From: Botrimarina mediterranea
GTDB lineage: Bacteria; Planctomycetota; Planctomycetia; Pirellulales; Lacipirellulaceae
DNA: 64,000 nt
Direction: 5' to 3'
Assembly: GCF_007753265.1 (NCBI RefSeq)
Contig: NZ_CP036349.1
Coordinates: forward strand, 3,381,363 to 3,445,362
The translations under genes were made by a program, and so were the position numbers. Positions within the stretch are counted from its first letter, which is position 1. Every line of letters starts with the position of its first letter. Positions 38,801 through 47,421 of this stretch are shown here, piece by piece. The notes beneath the pieces were generated by a model, which had not been told where the DNA came from, did no database searches, and worked only from the letters and a program-made list of their open reading frames with translations.

Positions 38801-38861
38801 AACCATGGTCGTCGTCCAACGCGACGGCCGGCACTGCCCCCCAGGGGAGAGGCAAGAATGA
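35826..38861 (+). CDS. Fusion of LamG/dockerin-like PEP-CTERM protein with GH99-type endo-alpha-mannosidase and second PEP-CTERM
   Basis: One uninterrupted frame of 1011 residues. Part one: signal peptide (to about 38), a LamG/concanavalin-like domain (LDASAPGSLVDLGGQLTWID opening, about 40-280), a lamin-tail-like segment, a dockerin-like motif ([20 protein letters not shown] from 423), then VPEP at 484-487 with a hydrophobic helix and Arg residues (CGIRLSRLSR), a complete PEP-CTERM. Part two starts at once with what looks like a signal peptide (GIGALLLATLMLGAPREADA). The GH99-type domain runs from about 533 (VGVYYYPWWDTHDWDD), with the catalytic pair E827/E830 in NEWHEDTQIEP. Dockerin-like repeats (886-947) and a second VPEP at 960-963 follow. 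GH99 enzymes cleave alpha-mannosides internally. The stop overlaps the next start (ATGA). Whether it is processed into two proteins is unknown. Confidence 0.85.
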   Translation: MNFHRKATRGKRWRYAARGCRLLVAALAMACSPAVASLFQHLDASAPGSLVDLGGQLTWIDLSGNGHNAIDTSAGSGSVSLSYDDSIFPTGLPSVRFNGAGWNNYGRLQLLSPSASDAVLNQAGPNPTGFSMLVVAKGDAGAAASDWNDLLGNTTDVGDGAFLMRYNAGNGVFQGALGGLTVQNNYQGQNNYSGAATVLAFNYDPSQPNGEITLASSLNGYSQTFNLSSQASRDFSNNDPLTLGKAFDTIGRLFVGNIGEVKLYDAALTSQEFASGITALDRKWNASPDGRLDLVIDRATGAATLRTYGSTSIDLAGLRLRSETGSLDPSDWLSITDHYDANNGGDFDAVSPWLKLSQKATDLSEATFGVGTVQPGEVLELGSVFRLGANEDIEAEYADPLTQKAKHVHVRYANAAPADLLPGDFNNDGSVNAADYTVWRDNLCAEVSLPNEVVSNGRISNDDYLTWRDAYGSTAAPAQLAVAVPEPVAVSMLVLPAIMACGIRLSRLSRATGIGALLLATLMLGAPREADAVEATVGVYYYPWWDTHDWDDSLRARMLPEDHAPLAGYTPSSDADLIAEHINQSHRGNISLWATSWWGPGTIEDVVLQQNILTHPRASELTYAIHYESTGRFNGFETPDFSNLVTDFEYLAENVFSDPNYHRIDGRPVVFMYVSRAYFNNPEARQALDDARQALITTHGYDPYVVGDEVFDAGFNSGRAAEFDAMTTYDVFAMSGFSSGTVSQGDIQQANSKYAAAAAAGATVIPAITPGYNDKAVRDGNRATGRYFTGETIEQAGSVFTALIDDAAGPNLDASTGNLLMVNSFNEWHEDTQIEPTVVAPPSSTDNSQTGTDLTTGVTYEGYGYKYLDLLRTHTTEGGPVLIDGDADFDGDLDSDDVVAFVEAWGAEYLHEGVRVGGYASRTSMPDFNYDGVVDFVDWFYVRANVPDAASADLLALLEVPEPDAGLLIGVLIVTAAMRLSTRSVIERDSWRTMVVVQRDGRHCPPGERQE

Positions 38862-39913
38862 AGACGTTATCGAACGCAACGAAGGATGTTAGCCGCTCCG
38901 ACAGCGGCGGATACCGACTCGGAGGCTTTACGCTCGTCGAGCTGCTGGTGGTGATCGCCATCATCGGCATCCTGGTGGCCCTGCTGCTGCCGGCGGTGCA
39001 AGCGGCCCGTGAAGCGGCGCGGCGTACGCAGTGCGTCAACCAGATGAAGCAGATCGGCCTCGGGGCGCTGAACTATGAATCCACGAAGGGGGAGTTTCCC
39101 CCCGGTGCGATGGCCTACGGCACATGGGGAGTTCTCCCTGCCAACCGGCCTCAAGTCCCTTTTCTGTGCCCCAACGAAGACTGCAACGGCACTAACTGGG
39201 CGATCGAACTATTGCCGTTCCTTGAGCAGCAGCAGATCTACGACTGGTACGACCAAACTGAGCACAATTTCGAAGAAGGCGATCCCGACGGCGACGGCCT
39301 CTACAACCAGCGTGTGCGTGACATCGAATTCGCAATGATGAAGTGCCCCTCCGACTTCGCGGCAAACAACCTCGACCAAGTGCCCGCGCCTGGTTCCTAC
39401 AAAGCGATGGCAGGCGTCATCACACAACTACCAGGCGGAGCGTGGATCAATTGGTCGAGCCCCAAGGGGCCTCCCAGCAATCCAGCGATGGCCGTCATTA
39501 AGCAAAACTACCGCTATCGCGGGCTGCTACACGCTGTCGGCGCCTACAACGTCAAGCCCGAGAAGATGAAGAACGTGATCGATGGCGCCAGCAAGTCGTT
39601 AATGATCGGTGAGTACCACTGGGAAGGTGACGGCGACCCTGAACCAGTATGGTGGGCCGTGACCCATCGAAACTTCAATAAAGGAGAGGCGTTTGCCGAC
39701 CCACTCTTGCGTTCAGGCAACCTGGATCACTGTAGAAGGAACATCGTCACGGCGCCTGAGTCCTGGGCGTGCGACCGCACCTACGGCTCAATGCACGCTG
39801 GCGACGGCGGCAACTGGCTACGAGTCGATGGTTCCGTGGCGTTCATCACGACTTCGCTCGATGGCCTACTCTACGAAGCGATGGCCACCATCGCCGGGGA
39901 GGATGGCATCTGA
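38858..39913 (+). CDS. DUF1559 pseudopilin-like protein
   Basis: About 351 residues. A 24-residue leader with charged residues ends in YRLGG, followed by [20 protein letters not shown] and [18 protein letters not shown], the pilin-type processing site and helix. The C-terminal part carries SLMIGEYHWEG and a late H...DG element (HAGDGGNWLRVDG, spacing ten rather than the usual nine). GGAGAGG stands five bases before the ATG at 38858, which overlaps the stop of the GH99-type fusion gene in ATGA. Its own stop overlaps the next ATG (TGATG). The tight coupling indicates stoichiometric production with the PEP-CTERM/GH99 protein and the lipoprotein. Function of DUF1559 proteins is unproven. Confidence 0.92.
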   Translation: MKTLSNATKDVSRSDSGGYRLGGFTLVELLVVIAIIGILVALLLPAVQAAREAARRTQCVNQMKQIGLGALNYESTKGEFPPGAMAYGTWGVLPANRPQVPFLCPNEDCNGTNWAIELLPFLEQQQIYDWYDQTEHNFEEGDPDGDGLYNQRVRDIEFAMMKCPSDFAANNLDQVPAPGSYKAMAGVITQLPGGAWINWSSPKGPPSNPAMAVIKQNYRYRGLLHAVGAYNVKPEKMKNVIDGASKSLMIGEYHWEGDGDPEPVWWAVTHRNFNKGEAFADPLLRSGNLDHCRRNIVTAPESWACDRTYGSMHAGDGGNWLRVDGSVAFITTSLDGLLYEAMATIAGEDGI

Positions 39914-40401
39914 TGTATCGATTCAATCAATACAGCGTTCTCGCTAGCGCGATGCTCACTCTGCTTGGCGTCACGACCGGCTGCGGCGACAGCAAGTTCA
40001 AGTTTGCGCCGGTCGAAGGCCGCGTGCTGCTGGACGGCCAGCCCGTCGCCAAAGCGCGTGTTGTATTTATGCCACAGTCCCGCAATGAGGACGGCGAAAC
40101 AGGACCGTATTCAGGCGGCAAGACGGACGCCGATGGACGATACACCCTTACGTCCACTGACGAAGAATCCCGTCTCGGCGCCGTTGTCGGACCTCACCGC
40201 ATTGTCATCAGCACGAAGCGGGCGCATCGCCATCCCACCAAGCTGGACGTAGAAATTATCGACGCACCGGAAGTTATCCCCGCCGTCTACACCAACTACC
40301 GACTCTCGCCGCTGACGTTCGACGTTCCTCCGGGCGGTTCGACCTCTGCTGATTTCTCACTCGAAAGCCAAGCCAAACAGTACCGCCGTATCGGCTACTG
40401 A
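39913..40401 (+). CDS. Small lipoprotein with carboxypeptidase-regulatory-like beta-sandwich
   Basis: A 162-residue protein. The N-terminal signal ends in a lipobox (LGVTTGC), so it is probably anchored to a membrane facing the periplasm. The rest (VEGRVLLDGQPVAKARVVFM, GGKTDADGRYTLTST, GPHRIVIST) is the transthyretin/CNA-B-like sandwich very common in planctomycete lipoproteins that sit downstream of DUF1559 genes. The ATG at 39913 shares a base with the preceding TGA, and GGAGG lies ten bases before. The frame is open upstream to 39769, inside the DUF1559 gene, but a start there would destroy the lipobox signal. Role unknown; a scaffold for the pseudopilin or PEP-CTERM proteins is possible. 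Confidence 0.88.
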   Translation: MYRFNQYSVLASAMLTLLGVTTGCGDSKFKFAPVEGRVLLDGQPVAKARVVFMPQSRNEDGETGPYSGGKTDADGRYTLTSTDEESRLGAVVGPHRIVISTKRAHRHPTKLDVEIIDAPEVIPAVYTNYRLSPLTFDVPPGGSTSADFSLESQAKQYRRIGY

Positions 40402-40413
40402 AGACGAACAACG

Positions 40414-42789
40414 ATGATGAGCGACACCTCGATGCTTCACGATGAACCCTGCACACGCCGAAACGCTCGACAAGTCGTATCGCTCGTCGCCGTCTTTACG
40501 CTGATGGCTTCGGCGGCTATCGCTGACAACACCCACTACGTCAATCCGTTCATCGGTACGGGGGGCCACGGGCACACCTTCCCCGGCGCCACGACGCCCT
40601 ACGGCATGGTGCAGCTCAGCCCCGATACGCGGACGCTCGGCTGGGACGCGTGCGCGGGTTATCACCATTCGGATAGCTCGATCCTCGGCTTCAGCCACAC
40701 GCATCTCAGCGGCACGGGCATCGGCGACCTGGGCGATGTTCTCTTCATGCCGGCGGCGGGCGATGCCCAAGTCGTCCCCGGGCCCGAGGATGACCCCGAC
40801 GCCGGCTACCGCAGCCGCTTCATCCATGACAACGAGCGCGCCGAGCCCGGCTACTACCGCGTTCATCTAGCCGACGAGGACATCGACGCCGAGCTCACCG
40901 CCACGCCCCGCGCCGGCTTCCATCGCTACCACTACCCCGCAAGCAAGCCCGCGCAGCTGGTGATCGACCTCGCCCACACGATCCACGGGCACCATAACCC
41001 GCGCACCGAACTGAAGGTTATCAACGACCGCGAGATCGTCGGGCTCAAGCAGTCGCGAGGCTGGGCCGAGCACCACTACGTCTACTTCCACGCCAAGTTT
41101 AATCGGCCCTTCACCGCGAAGCTCTACGCGAACACGCAGGAGAAGCAGGGCGACAGCGTCTCGGCCGAAGGCGGCGCGCAAGCCGTGCTGACTTTCGAAG
41201 CAGGCGATGATGTCGTGTTAGCGAAGGTCGGCATCTCGGCGGTCGATTATGACGGCGCGCGGAAGAACCTCGAGGCCGAGATCGCCGATTGGGATTTCGA
41301 GAAGGTCCGTAGCGACGCCAAGCTGGCTTGGCAGAAGCAACTCGACAAAATCAACGTTAAGGGCGGCGCGCCGGACCAGCGCGTCATCTTCTACACGGCC
41401 CTCTACCACACGGCGATCAGCCCCTACCTATTCTCCGACGCCGACGGACGCTACCGCGGCGTCGATCAAGAGATCCACACGGCGACCGACGAGCCGGTCT
41501 ACACGGTCTTCTCGCTGTGGGATACCTTCCGGGCGTTCCACCCGCTGCTGACGATCACCGACCCCGATCGCAACGCCGCGTTTATTCGCACATTGCTGAC
41601 GCACTACGACCAAGGCGGCGTCCTGCCGAAGTGGGAACTGGCGGGCAACTACACCGGCACGATGATCGGCTACCACGCCGTCCCGGTGATCGTCGACGCC
41701 TACGTGAAAGGGCGCCGCGACTTCGATGTCGAGAAGGCGTACCGGGCTGTTGTCGCTTCGGCGCACTACGACCGTGACGTGGCCCCGCAGGCGTCTGACG
41801 CCGTACGCACGGCGCTCGTCCCGGCCGCCAAGAGATTCAATGACGAGCTCGGCTTCATCCCCAGCGACCAAGAGAACGAGTCGGTCTCCCAGGCGCTCGA
41901 GTTCGCCTACAACGATTGGTGCATCGCCCAGTTCGCGACGGCGCTCGGCAAATCGGACGACACCGAGAAGTACTTCGAGCGGGCTCGTCGCTACCGCCAG
42001 TACTTCGACACCGAGACCGGCTTCATGCGTGGACTCAACACCGACCGCACGTGGTCCACGCCCTTCAACCCAAGATTCTCCGAGCACCGCCGCGACAACT
42101 ACACCGAAGGCAACGCCTGGCAATGGACATGGTTCGCGCCGCATGACGTGCCGGGTCTGGTTGATCTCATGGGAGGTCCGGCGCCGTTTATCAAGAAGCT
42201 CGACCAGCTCTTCACCGAAGACTCGACGATCGATGGCGCCAACAGCTCGGTCGATATCTCCGGCCTCATCGGGCAGTACGCCCATGGCAACGAGCCGAGC
42301 CACCACATCGCCTACCTCTACAACTATGTCGGCCAGCCGTGGAAGACGCAGCGGCTGGTGGATCAGATCCTGACGACGCTCTACCACAACGACCCCGACG
42401 GGCTCTCCGGCAACGAAGACTGCGGCCAGATGTCGGCGTGGTACTTGCTCAATGCGATGGGCTTCTATCAAGTTTCACCGGGTGACCCGACTTACTCGAT
42501 CGGCCGGCCCTTGTTCGATGAAGTCACGATCCAACAAGAGAATGGCAAGACCTTCACCCTCCGCGCCATCAACAATTCGCCGGAGAACCGTTACGTCCAA
42601 TCGGTGAAGCTAAACGGCGACGGCCTATCCGCCCCGTTTTTCAGACACGCTGCGATCGTGGAAGGCGGCGTCCTGGAGCTCGAAATGGGACCCTGGCCAG
42701 AGAAACGGCATCTGGCGGCGAAGGCAGGCGCCGGCGCGACGGACGGGCCGTTGCGTGACGAAAATCCGCAACTCGGAGGCAACGATTAG
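40414..42789 (+). CDS. GH92 alpha-mannosidase, secreted
   Basis: A 791-residue calcium-dependent exo-acting alpha-mannosidase. A signal peptide (VVSLVAVFTLMASAAIA) ends near residue 37. The N-terminal beta-sandwich has YVNPFIGTGGHGHTFPGATT, PYGMVQLSPDTRTLGWDACA and GFSHTHLSGTG. The (alpha/alpha)6 barrel carries YHTAISPYLFSDADGRYRGV, YTVFSLWDTFRAFHPLLT, GNAWQWTWFAPHD and GLSGNEDCGQMSAWY, where E668 is in the position of the GH92 catalytic acid. It starts 12 bases after the lipoprotein stop, so it belongs to the same operon. With the GH99-type protein upstream it suggests endo/exo degradation of alpha-mannan or N-glycan high-mannose chains. Confidence 0.95.
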   Translation: MMSDTSMLHDEPCTRRNARQVVSLVAVFTLMASAAIADNTHYVNPFIGTGGHGHTFPGATTPYGMVQLSPDTRTLGWDACAGYHHSDSSILGFSHTHLSGTGIGDLGDVLFMPAAGDAQVVPGPEDDPDAGYRSRFIHDNERAEPGYYRVHLADEDIDAELTATPRAGFHRYHYPASKPAQLVIDLAHTIHGHHNPRTELKVINDREIVGLKQSRGWAEHHYVYFHAKFNRPFTAKLYANTQEKQGDSVSAEGGAQAVLTFEAGDDVVLAKVGISAVDYDGARKNLEAEIADWDFEKVRSDAKLAWQKQLDKINVKGGAPDQRVIFYTALYHTAISPYLFSDADGRYRGVDQEIHTATDEPVYTVFSLWDTFRAFHPLLTITDPDRNAAFIRTLLTHYDQGGVLPKWELAGNYTGTMIGYHAVPVIVDAYVKGRRDFDVEKAYRAVVASAHYDRDVAPQASDAVRTALVPAAKRFNDELGFIPSDQENESVSQALEFAYNDWCIAQFATALGKSDDTEKYFERARRYRQYFDTETGFMRGLNTDRTWSTPFNPRFSEHRRDNYTEGNAWQWTWFAPHDVPGLVDLMGGPAPFIKKLDQLFTEDSTIDGANSSVDISGLIGQYAHGNEPSHHIAYLYNYVGQPWKTQRLVDQILTTLYHNDPDGLSGNEDCGQMSAWYLLNAMGFYQVSPGDPTYSIGRPLFDEVTIQQENGKTFTLRAINNSPENRYVQSVKLNGDGLSAPFFRHAAIVEGGVLELEMGPWPEKRHLAAKAGAGATDGPLRDENPQLGGND

Positions 42790-42937
42790 CCACCCGGCGT
42801 GAGATAAGCCACCGCTTCAGCCCCACGCGGACGCTTGCCCACCACCCCAAGAAAGTGACTATCATGTCAGCCAGCAGCGTGTCGCTGCGTCGCCTCGTCC
42901 TTCAGCTACTCATCAACGCCAGAGAACCGAGCCCCCG

Positions 42938-44260
42938 ATGAACGACTCACGCCGGCAGTTCTTAAAGCAATCCGCCGCCGCGGCTTCTGTCGTCCCCTAC
43001 TTCCTGAGCAGCCAGCCCGCCTTCGCGAATGCGTCGGCGAACGACCGCCCGCGGATGGCGTGCATCGGCGTCGGCAGCCAGGGCATGCACGACTCGGGTC
43101 AGCACGCCCGCTTCGCCGACATCGTGGCCGTGTGTGACGTAGACGCGAACCACGCCGAACGCGCCCGTGTCGCCGAGAACATCGGCCGCGGCAAGGCGAA
43201 GGCCTACAGCGATTATCGCAAGGTTCTCGACCGCTCCGACGTCGACGTGGTGAGCATCGTCACGCCCGACCACTGGCACGTGAAGATCGCGATCGAGGCG
43301 CTCGAAGCCGGCAAGCACGTATTCTGTCAAAAGCCGCTGACGCTGACGCTCGAGGAGAACCAGCTCGTACGCGCAGCGGCGAAGAGGCATCCCGATCGCG
43401 TCTTCTTCATCGGCACGCAGCAGCGAGCCGACTCACGTCGCTTCCTCCGCGCCGTCAACATGGTGCAGAAGGGGCTGCTCGGCGCCATCAAGAAGGTGAC
43501 GATCGGCATCGATGGTTCTCCCACCGGCGGGCCGTTCCCCGTCGAAGAGGTCCCGAAGGAACTCGACTGGGAGATGTGGCTGGGCCAGGCGCCGCTGGTT
43601 GACTACCGCGCGCGGCGTTGCCACTACGAGTTTCGCTGGTGGTACGAGTACTCGGGCGGCAAGTTTACCGACTGGGGCGCGCACCATATCGACATCGCCA
43701 GCTGGGCCATCGGCCAAACGAGCGAAGGGCAGGGCCCCGTCGAGATCGATGGCTCGAGCGCGAAACACCCCGTCGAGTTCGTCGATGGCATGCCCGCCGT
43801 TGATGACAGTTACAACACGTCGCACGACTTCTCCGTGAAGTGTCGTTTTGAGAACGGCATTGAATTCGACGTCACCAGCCGTGAGCGCAATGGCATCCTC
43901 TTCGAGGGCTCGCGCGGCCGGCTGTTCGTCAATCGGGAGAAGATCACGGGCGTTCCCGTCGAAGAAGACTGGGACGCCGGCATGTACGGACGTGAAGAAC
44001 TCACCGAGTTGTACAAGGGCAAGCCCCACGAGGGACACTGGGAGAACTTCTACCGCACCCTGCGTGAAGGGGGCCTGCCTGTCTCCGACTTGTACTCGCA
44101 CCTACAGGTCATGAACACCTGCCATCTGTGTGCGATCGCTTCGAGGCTGGGTCGCAAGATTACTTGGGACCCCAAGAGCGAGCGCATCGTGGGCGACGAC
44201 ACTGCCGCCGGCCTAGCATCGCGCGAGCAGCGAAAGGGCTACGAAGTCCCTCGGGTCTAA
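42938..44260 (+). CDS. Gfo/Idh/MocA family oxidoreductase with Tat signal
   Basis: A 440-residue NAD(P)-dependent dehydrogenase-like protein. A twin-arginine leader (SRRQFLKQSAAAASVVPYFL) predicts export. The Rossmann fold begins RMACIGVGSQGMHDSG, followed by ADIVAVCDVD, DVVSIVTPDHWHVKIAIEAL and GKHVFCQKPLTLTLEEN; the last is the family's EKP motif with Gln for Glu, as is common in exported planctomycete members. The second domain has RWWYEYSGGKFTDWGAHHID, resembling glycosyl-transforming enzymes. Some exported Gfo/Idh/MocA proteins act on glycosides with tightly bound NAD, so a glycosidase-like oxidation-elimination reaction is conceivable. It follows GH92 by 148 bases on the same strand. 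Confidence 0.93.
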   Translation: MNDSRRQFLKQSAAAASVVPYFLSSQPAFANASANDRPRMACIGVGSQGMHDSGQHARFADIVAVCDVDANHAERARVAENIGRGKAKAYSDYRKVLDRSDVDVVSIVTPDHWHVKIAIEALEAGKHVFCQKPLTLTLEENQLVRAAAKRHPDRVFFIGTQQRADSRRFLRAVNMVQKGLLGAIKKVTIGIDGSPTGGPFPVEEVPKELDWEMWLGQAPLVDYRARRCHYEFRWWYEYSGGKFTDWGAHHIDIASWAIGQTSEGQGPVEIDGSSAKHPVEFVDGMPAVDDSYNTSHDFSVKCRFENGIEFDVTSRERNGILFEGSRGRLFVNREKITGVPVEEDWDAGMYGREELTELYKGKPHEGHWENFYRTLREGGLPVSDLYSHLQVMNTCHLCAIASRLGRKITWDPKSERIVGDDTAAGLASREQRKGYEVPRV

Positions 44261-44334
44261 AGGCCGATCGCAGTCACGGCGTCATCAATCCTTACGAACC
44301 GTAGAACTCCCTGCGGTAACGCTCACCCTGCGCA

Positions 44335-45702
44335 ATGGCCGTACATCACATGGGCACGTACATGATTCGGCTCGTAGCCTCCTCGATGTTCGCCGCCGCC
44401 CTTGTGGCGGCGTCAGCAGTTGCTCAGACGACGCCCGCTTTCAAGATGAGCGGCGCCGCGACGCGCGAAGAGATCCTAGACCATACACTCTCCGCTTACC
44501 GTGGGCGGAGCGCGCGTCGCGAAAATCCTCAACTGCTCGGCAGCGTGACGTGCGGCTATCAAGGATGGTTCACGTGCCCGGGCGACGGATCGGATCGCGG
44601 CTGGCATCACTGGGGCAAAGGCGGGGATTTTAGGCCTGGCGCCTGCACCATCGACCTCTGGCCGGACGTCAGCGAGCTCAGCGAAGCCGAGCGCTACCCG
44701 ACAGCCTTCCACAACGCCGACGGTTCGCCCGCAGAAGTCTATAGCTCACTCAACGCCACGACCATCGACCGTCACTTCGCATGGATGAAAGAGCACGGCA
44801 TCGACGGCGTCTTCTGCCAACGCTTCGCCGGCGAGGTGCGTGGCGCCCACGGCCTTTACCACTTCAACACGGTTCTCAACAACTGCCGCGCAAGCGCCAA
44901 CCGCCACGGCCGCGCTTGGGCGGTGATGTACGACCTATCCGGTCTAGGCGAAGGCGAGACGAGCGTCGTCATCGAAGACTGGAAGGCGCTCATCGGCCGC
45001 ATGCGAGTCGGGCGCGACACCAAGGACAAGGCTTACTTACACCACATCGGCAAGCCACTCGTCGCGGTGTGGGGCATCGGCTTCAACGATGGCCGTCGCT
45101 ACACGCTCGACGAGTGCGTAAAGCTCATTGACTTCCTGCAGAACGACCCCGAGTACGGCGGCTTCGCCGTGATGATCGGCGTGCCGTCGTACTGGCGAGA
45201 GATGGAGCGCGATTGCGTCAACGACCCCCGGCTGCACGACGTGATCCAACAAGCCGACATTGTCAGCCCCTGGGCCGTCGGGCGTTTCGGCGATCTCGAA
45301 GGGGCCGAAACCTACGCCAACGAAGTCACCCGGCCCGACCTCGAGTGGTGCGACGACAACGGGATCGACTATCTTCCGGTTGTCTTCCCGGGCTTCAGTT
45401 GGCACAACATGAACCCCAAATCGCCCAGCAACCAGATCCCACGCCGAGGCGGCAAGTTCCTCTGGAAGCAGTTCAACGAAGCCGCCAACGCCGGCGCAAA
45501 GATGACTTACGTCGCGATGTTCGACGAAGTCGACGAGGCGACCGCGATCTTCAAGTGCACCAATGCGCCGCCGGTCGGAGAATCGACGTTCATCGACTAC
45601 GAGGGCCTCCCAAGCGACCATTACCTATGGCTGGTTGGGCAGGGTCGGCGGCTCTTGCGGGGTGAGATCCCCTCCGGTGACGCCCTCCCTCCCCGCCGCT
45701 AG
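44335..45702 (+). CDS. GH71/99-like secreted protein
   Basis: A 455-residue protein, probably a glycoside hydrolase. A hydrophobic signal (LVASSMFAAALVAASAVAQ) follows several possible starts (44335, 44350, 44362); none has a good ribosome-binding site. GSVTCGYQGWFTCPGDGSDR and GWHHWGKGG near residues 63-100, YSSLNATTIDRHFAWMKEHG, YDLSGLG and the end part FLWKQFNEAANAGAKMTYVA and MFDEVDEATAIFK match the GH71/GH99-like group. E398 and D/E residues in FDEVDEAT stand where GH99 proteins have EWHE, including the same E-x-x-E spacing. Substrate is unknown; mannoside or related glycan is suggested by neighbours. It is the last gene of the carbohydrate region. Confidence 0.82.
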   Translation: MAVHHMGTYMIRLVASSMFAAALVAASAVAQTTPAFKMSGAATREEILDHTLSAYRGRSARRENPQLLGSVTCGYQGWFTCPGDGSDRGWHHWGKGGDFRPGACTIDLWPDVSELSEAERYPTAFHNADGSPAEVYSSLNATTIDRHFAWMKEHGIDGVFCQRFAGEVRGAHGLYHFNTVLNNCRASANRHGRAWAVMYDLSGLGEGETSVVIEDWKALIGRMRVGRDTKDKAYLHHIGKPLVAVWGIGFNDGRRYTLDECVKLIDFLQNDPEYGGFAVMIGVPSYWREMERDCVNDPRLHDVIQQADIVSPWAVGRFGDLEGAETYANEVTRPDLEWCDDNGIDYLPVVFPGFSWHNMNPKSPSNQIPRRGGKFLWKQFNEAANAGAKMTYVAMFDEVDEATAIFKCTNAPPVGESTFIDYEGLPSDHYLWLVGQGRRLLRGEIPSGDALPPRR

Positions 45703-46105
45703 CGCGTTCGCTTAGCCGCGATTGAAACCTTCTCGGCGTCCCTCTGACGCCCACGGCCTCTTTTGCCCCGACAAAACGACATGTGCGGACTAAAGGCGCC
45801 TTACCTTAAGAATTTGTAAGGCAACTCGCCCTGTTGCCCGCAACCTATCCTGCCGAAACTGCCGTAGAGTTATCGGGCGATGAAATCCTGCGCTGTGACA
45901 GGGATTCCTTGCCCCAATCGGCATGAGAGTGACCTACACCTCCCGTCGGTCAAACATCCCTCCCTAAACACAAGACGCGGCGCGTTGCGAGAGTTCAACT
46001 GACCAATCGCAACCACGCGCAAGCGTCTGTCCCACCTCCGATTTTGCGGCCCCACGCAGCACGCACCGCTGCCGGTATCTCGTGAAGCCCCACAACGCTA
46101 GGACA
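45703..46105. other. Intergenic region before the second RND operon
   Basis: A gap of about 400 bases. It contains the inverted repeat at 45798-45822 (listed separately). No gene is seen; a short minus-strand frame at 45870-46055 has no support. The promoter of the RND operon should lie here; I cannot assign -35/-10 boxes with confidence. Confidence 0.45.
45798..45822. promoter_or_regulatory. Inverted repeat, candidate operator of the RND operon
   Basis: GCCTTAC and GTAAGGC form perfect seven-base arms around an 11-base AT-rich centre (CTTAAGAATTT). The arrangement is about 280 bases before the adaptor start. It could be a binding site for a response regulator or a weak RNA hairpin. No regulator gene lies next to it. 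Confidence 0.35.
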
Positions 46106-47410
<1,305 letters not shown>

Positions 47411-47421
47411 GCGCGCCCTCC

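Noticed and set aside
41428-42471. 347-codon minus-strand frame within the GH92 gene
   Set aside because: Shadow of GH92, whose conserved motifs lie on the plus strand across the whole segment.
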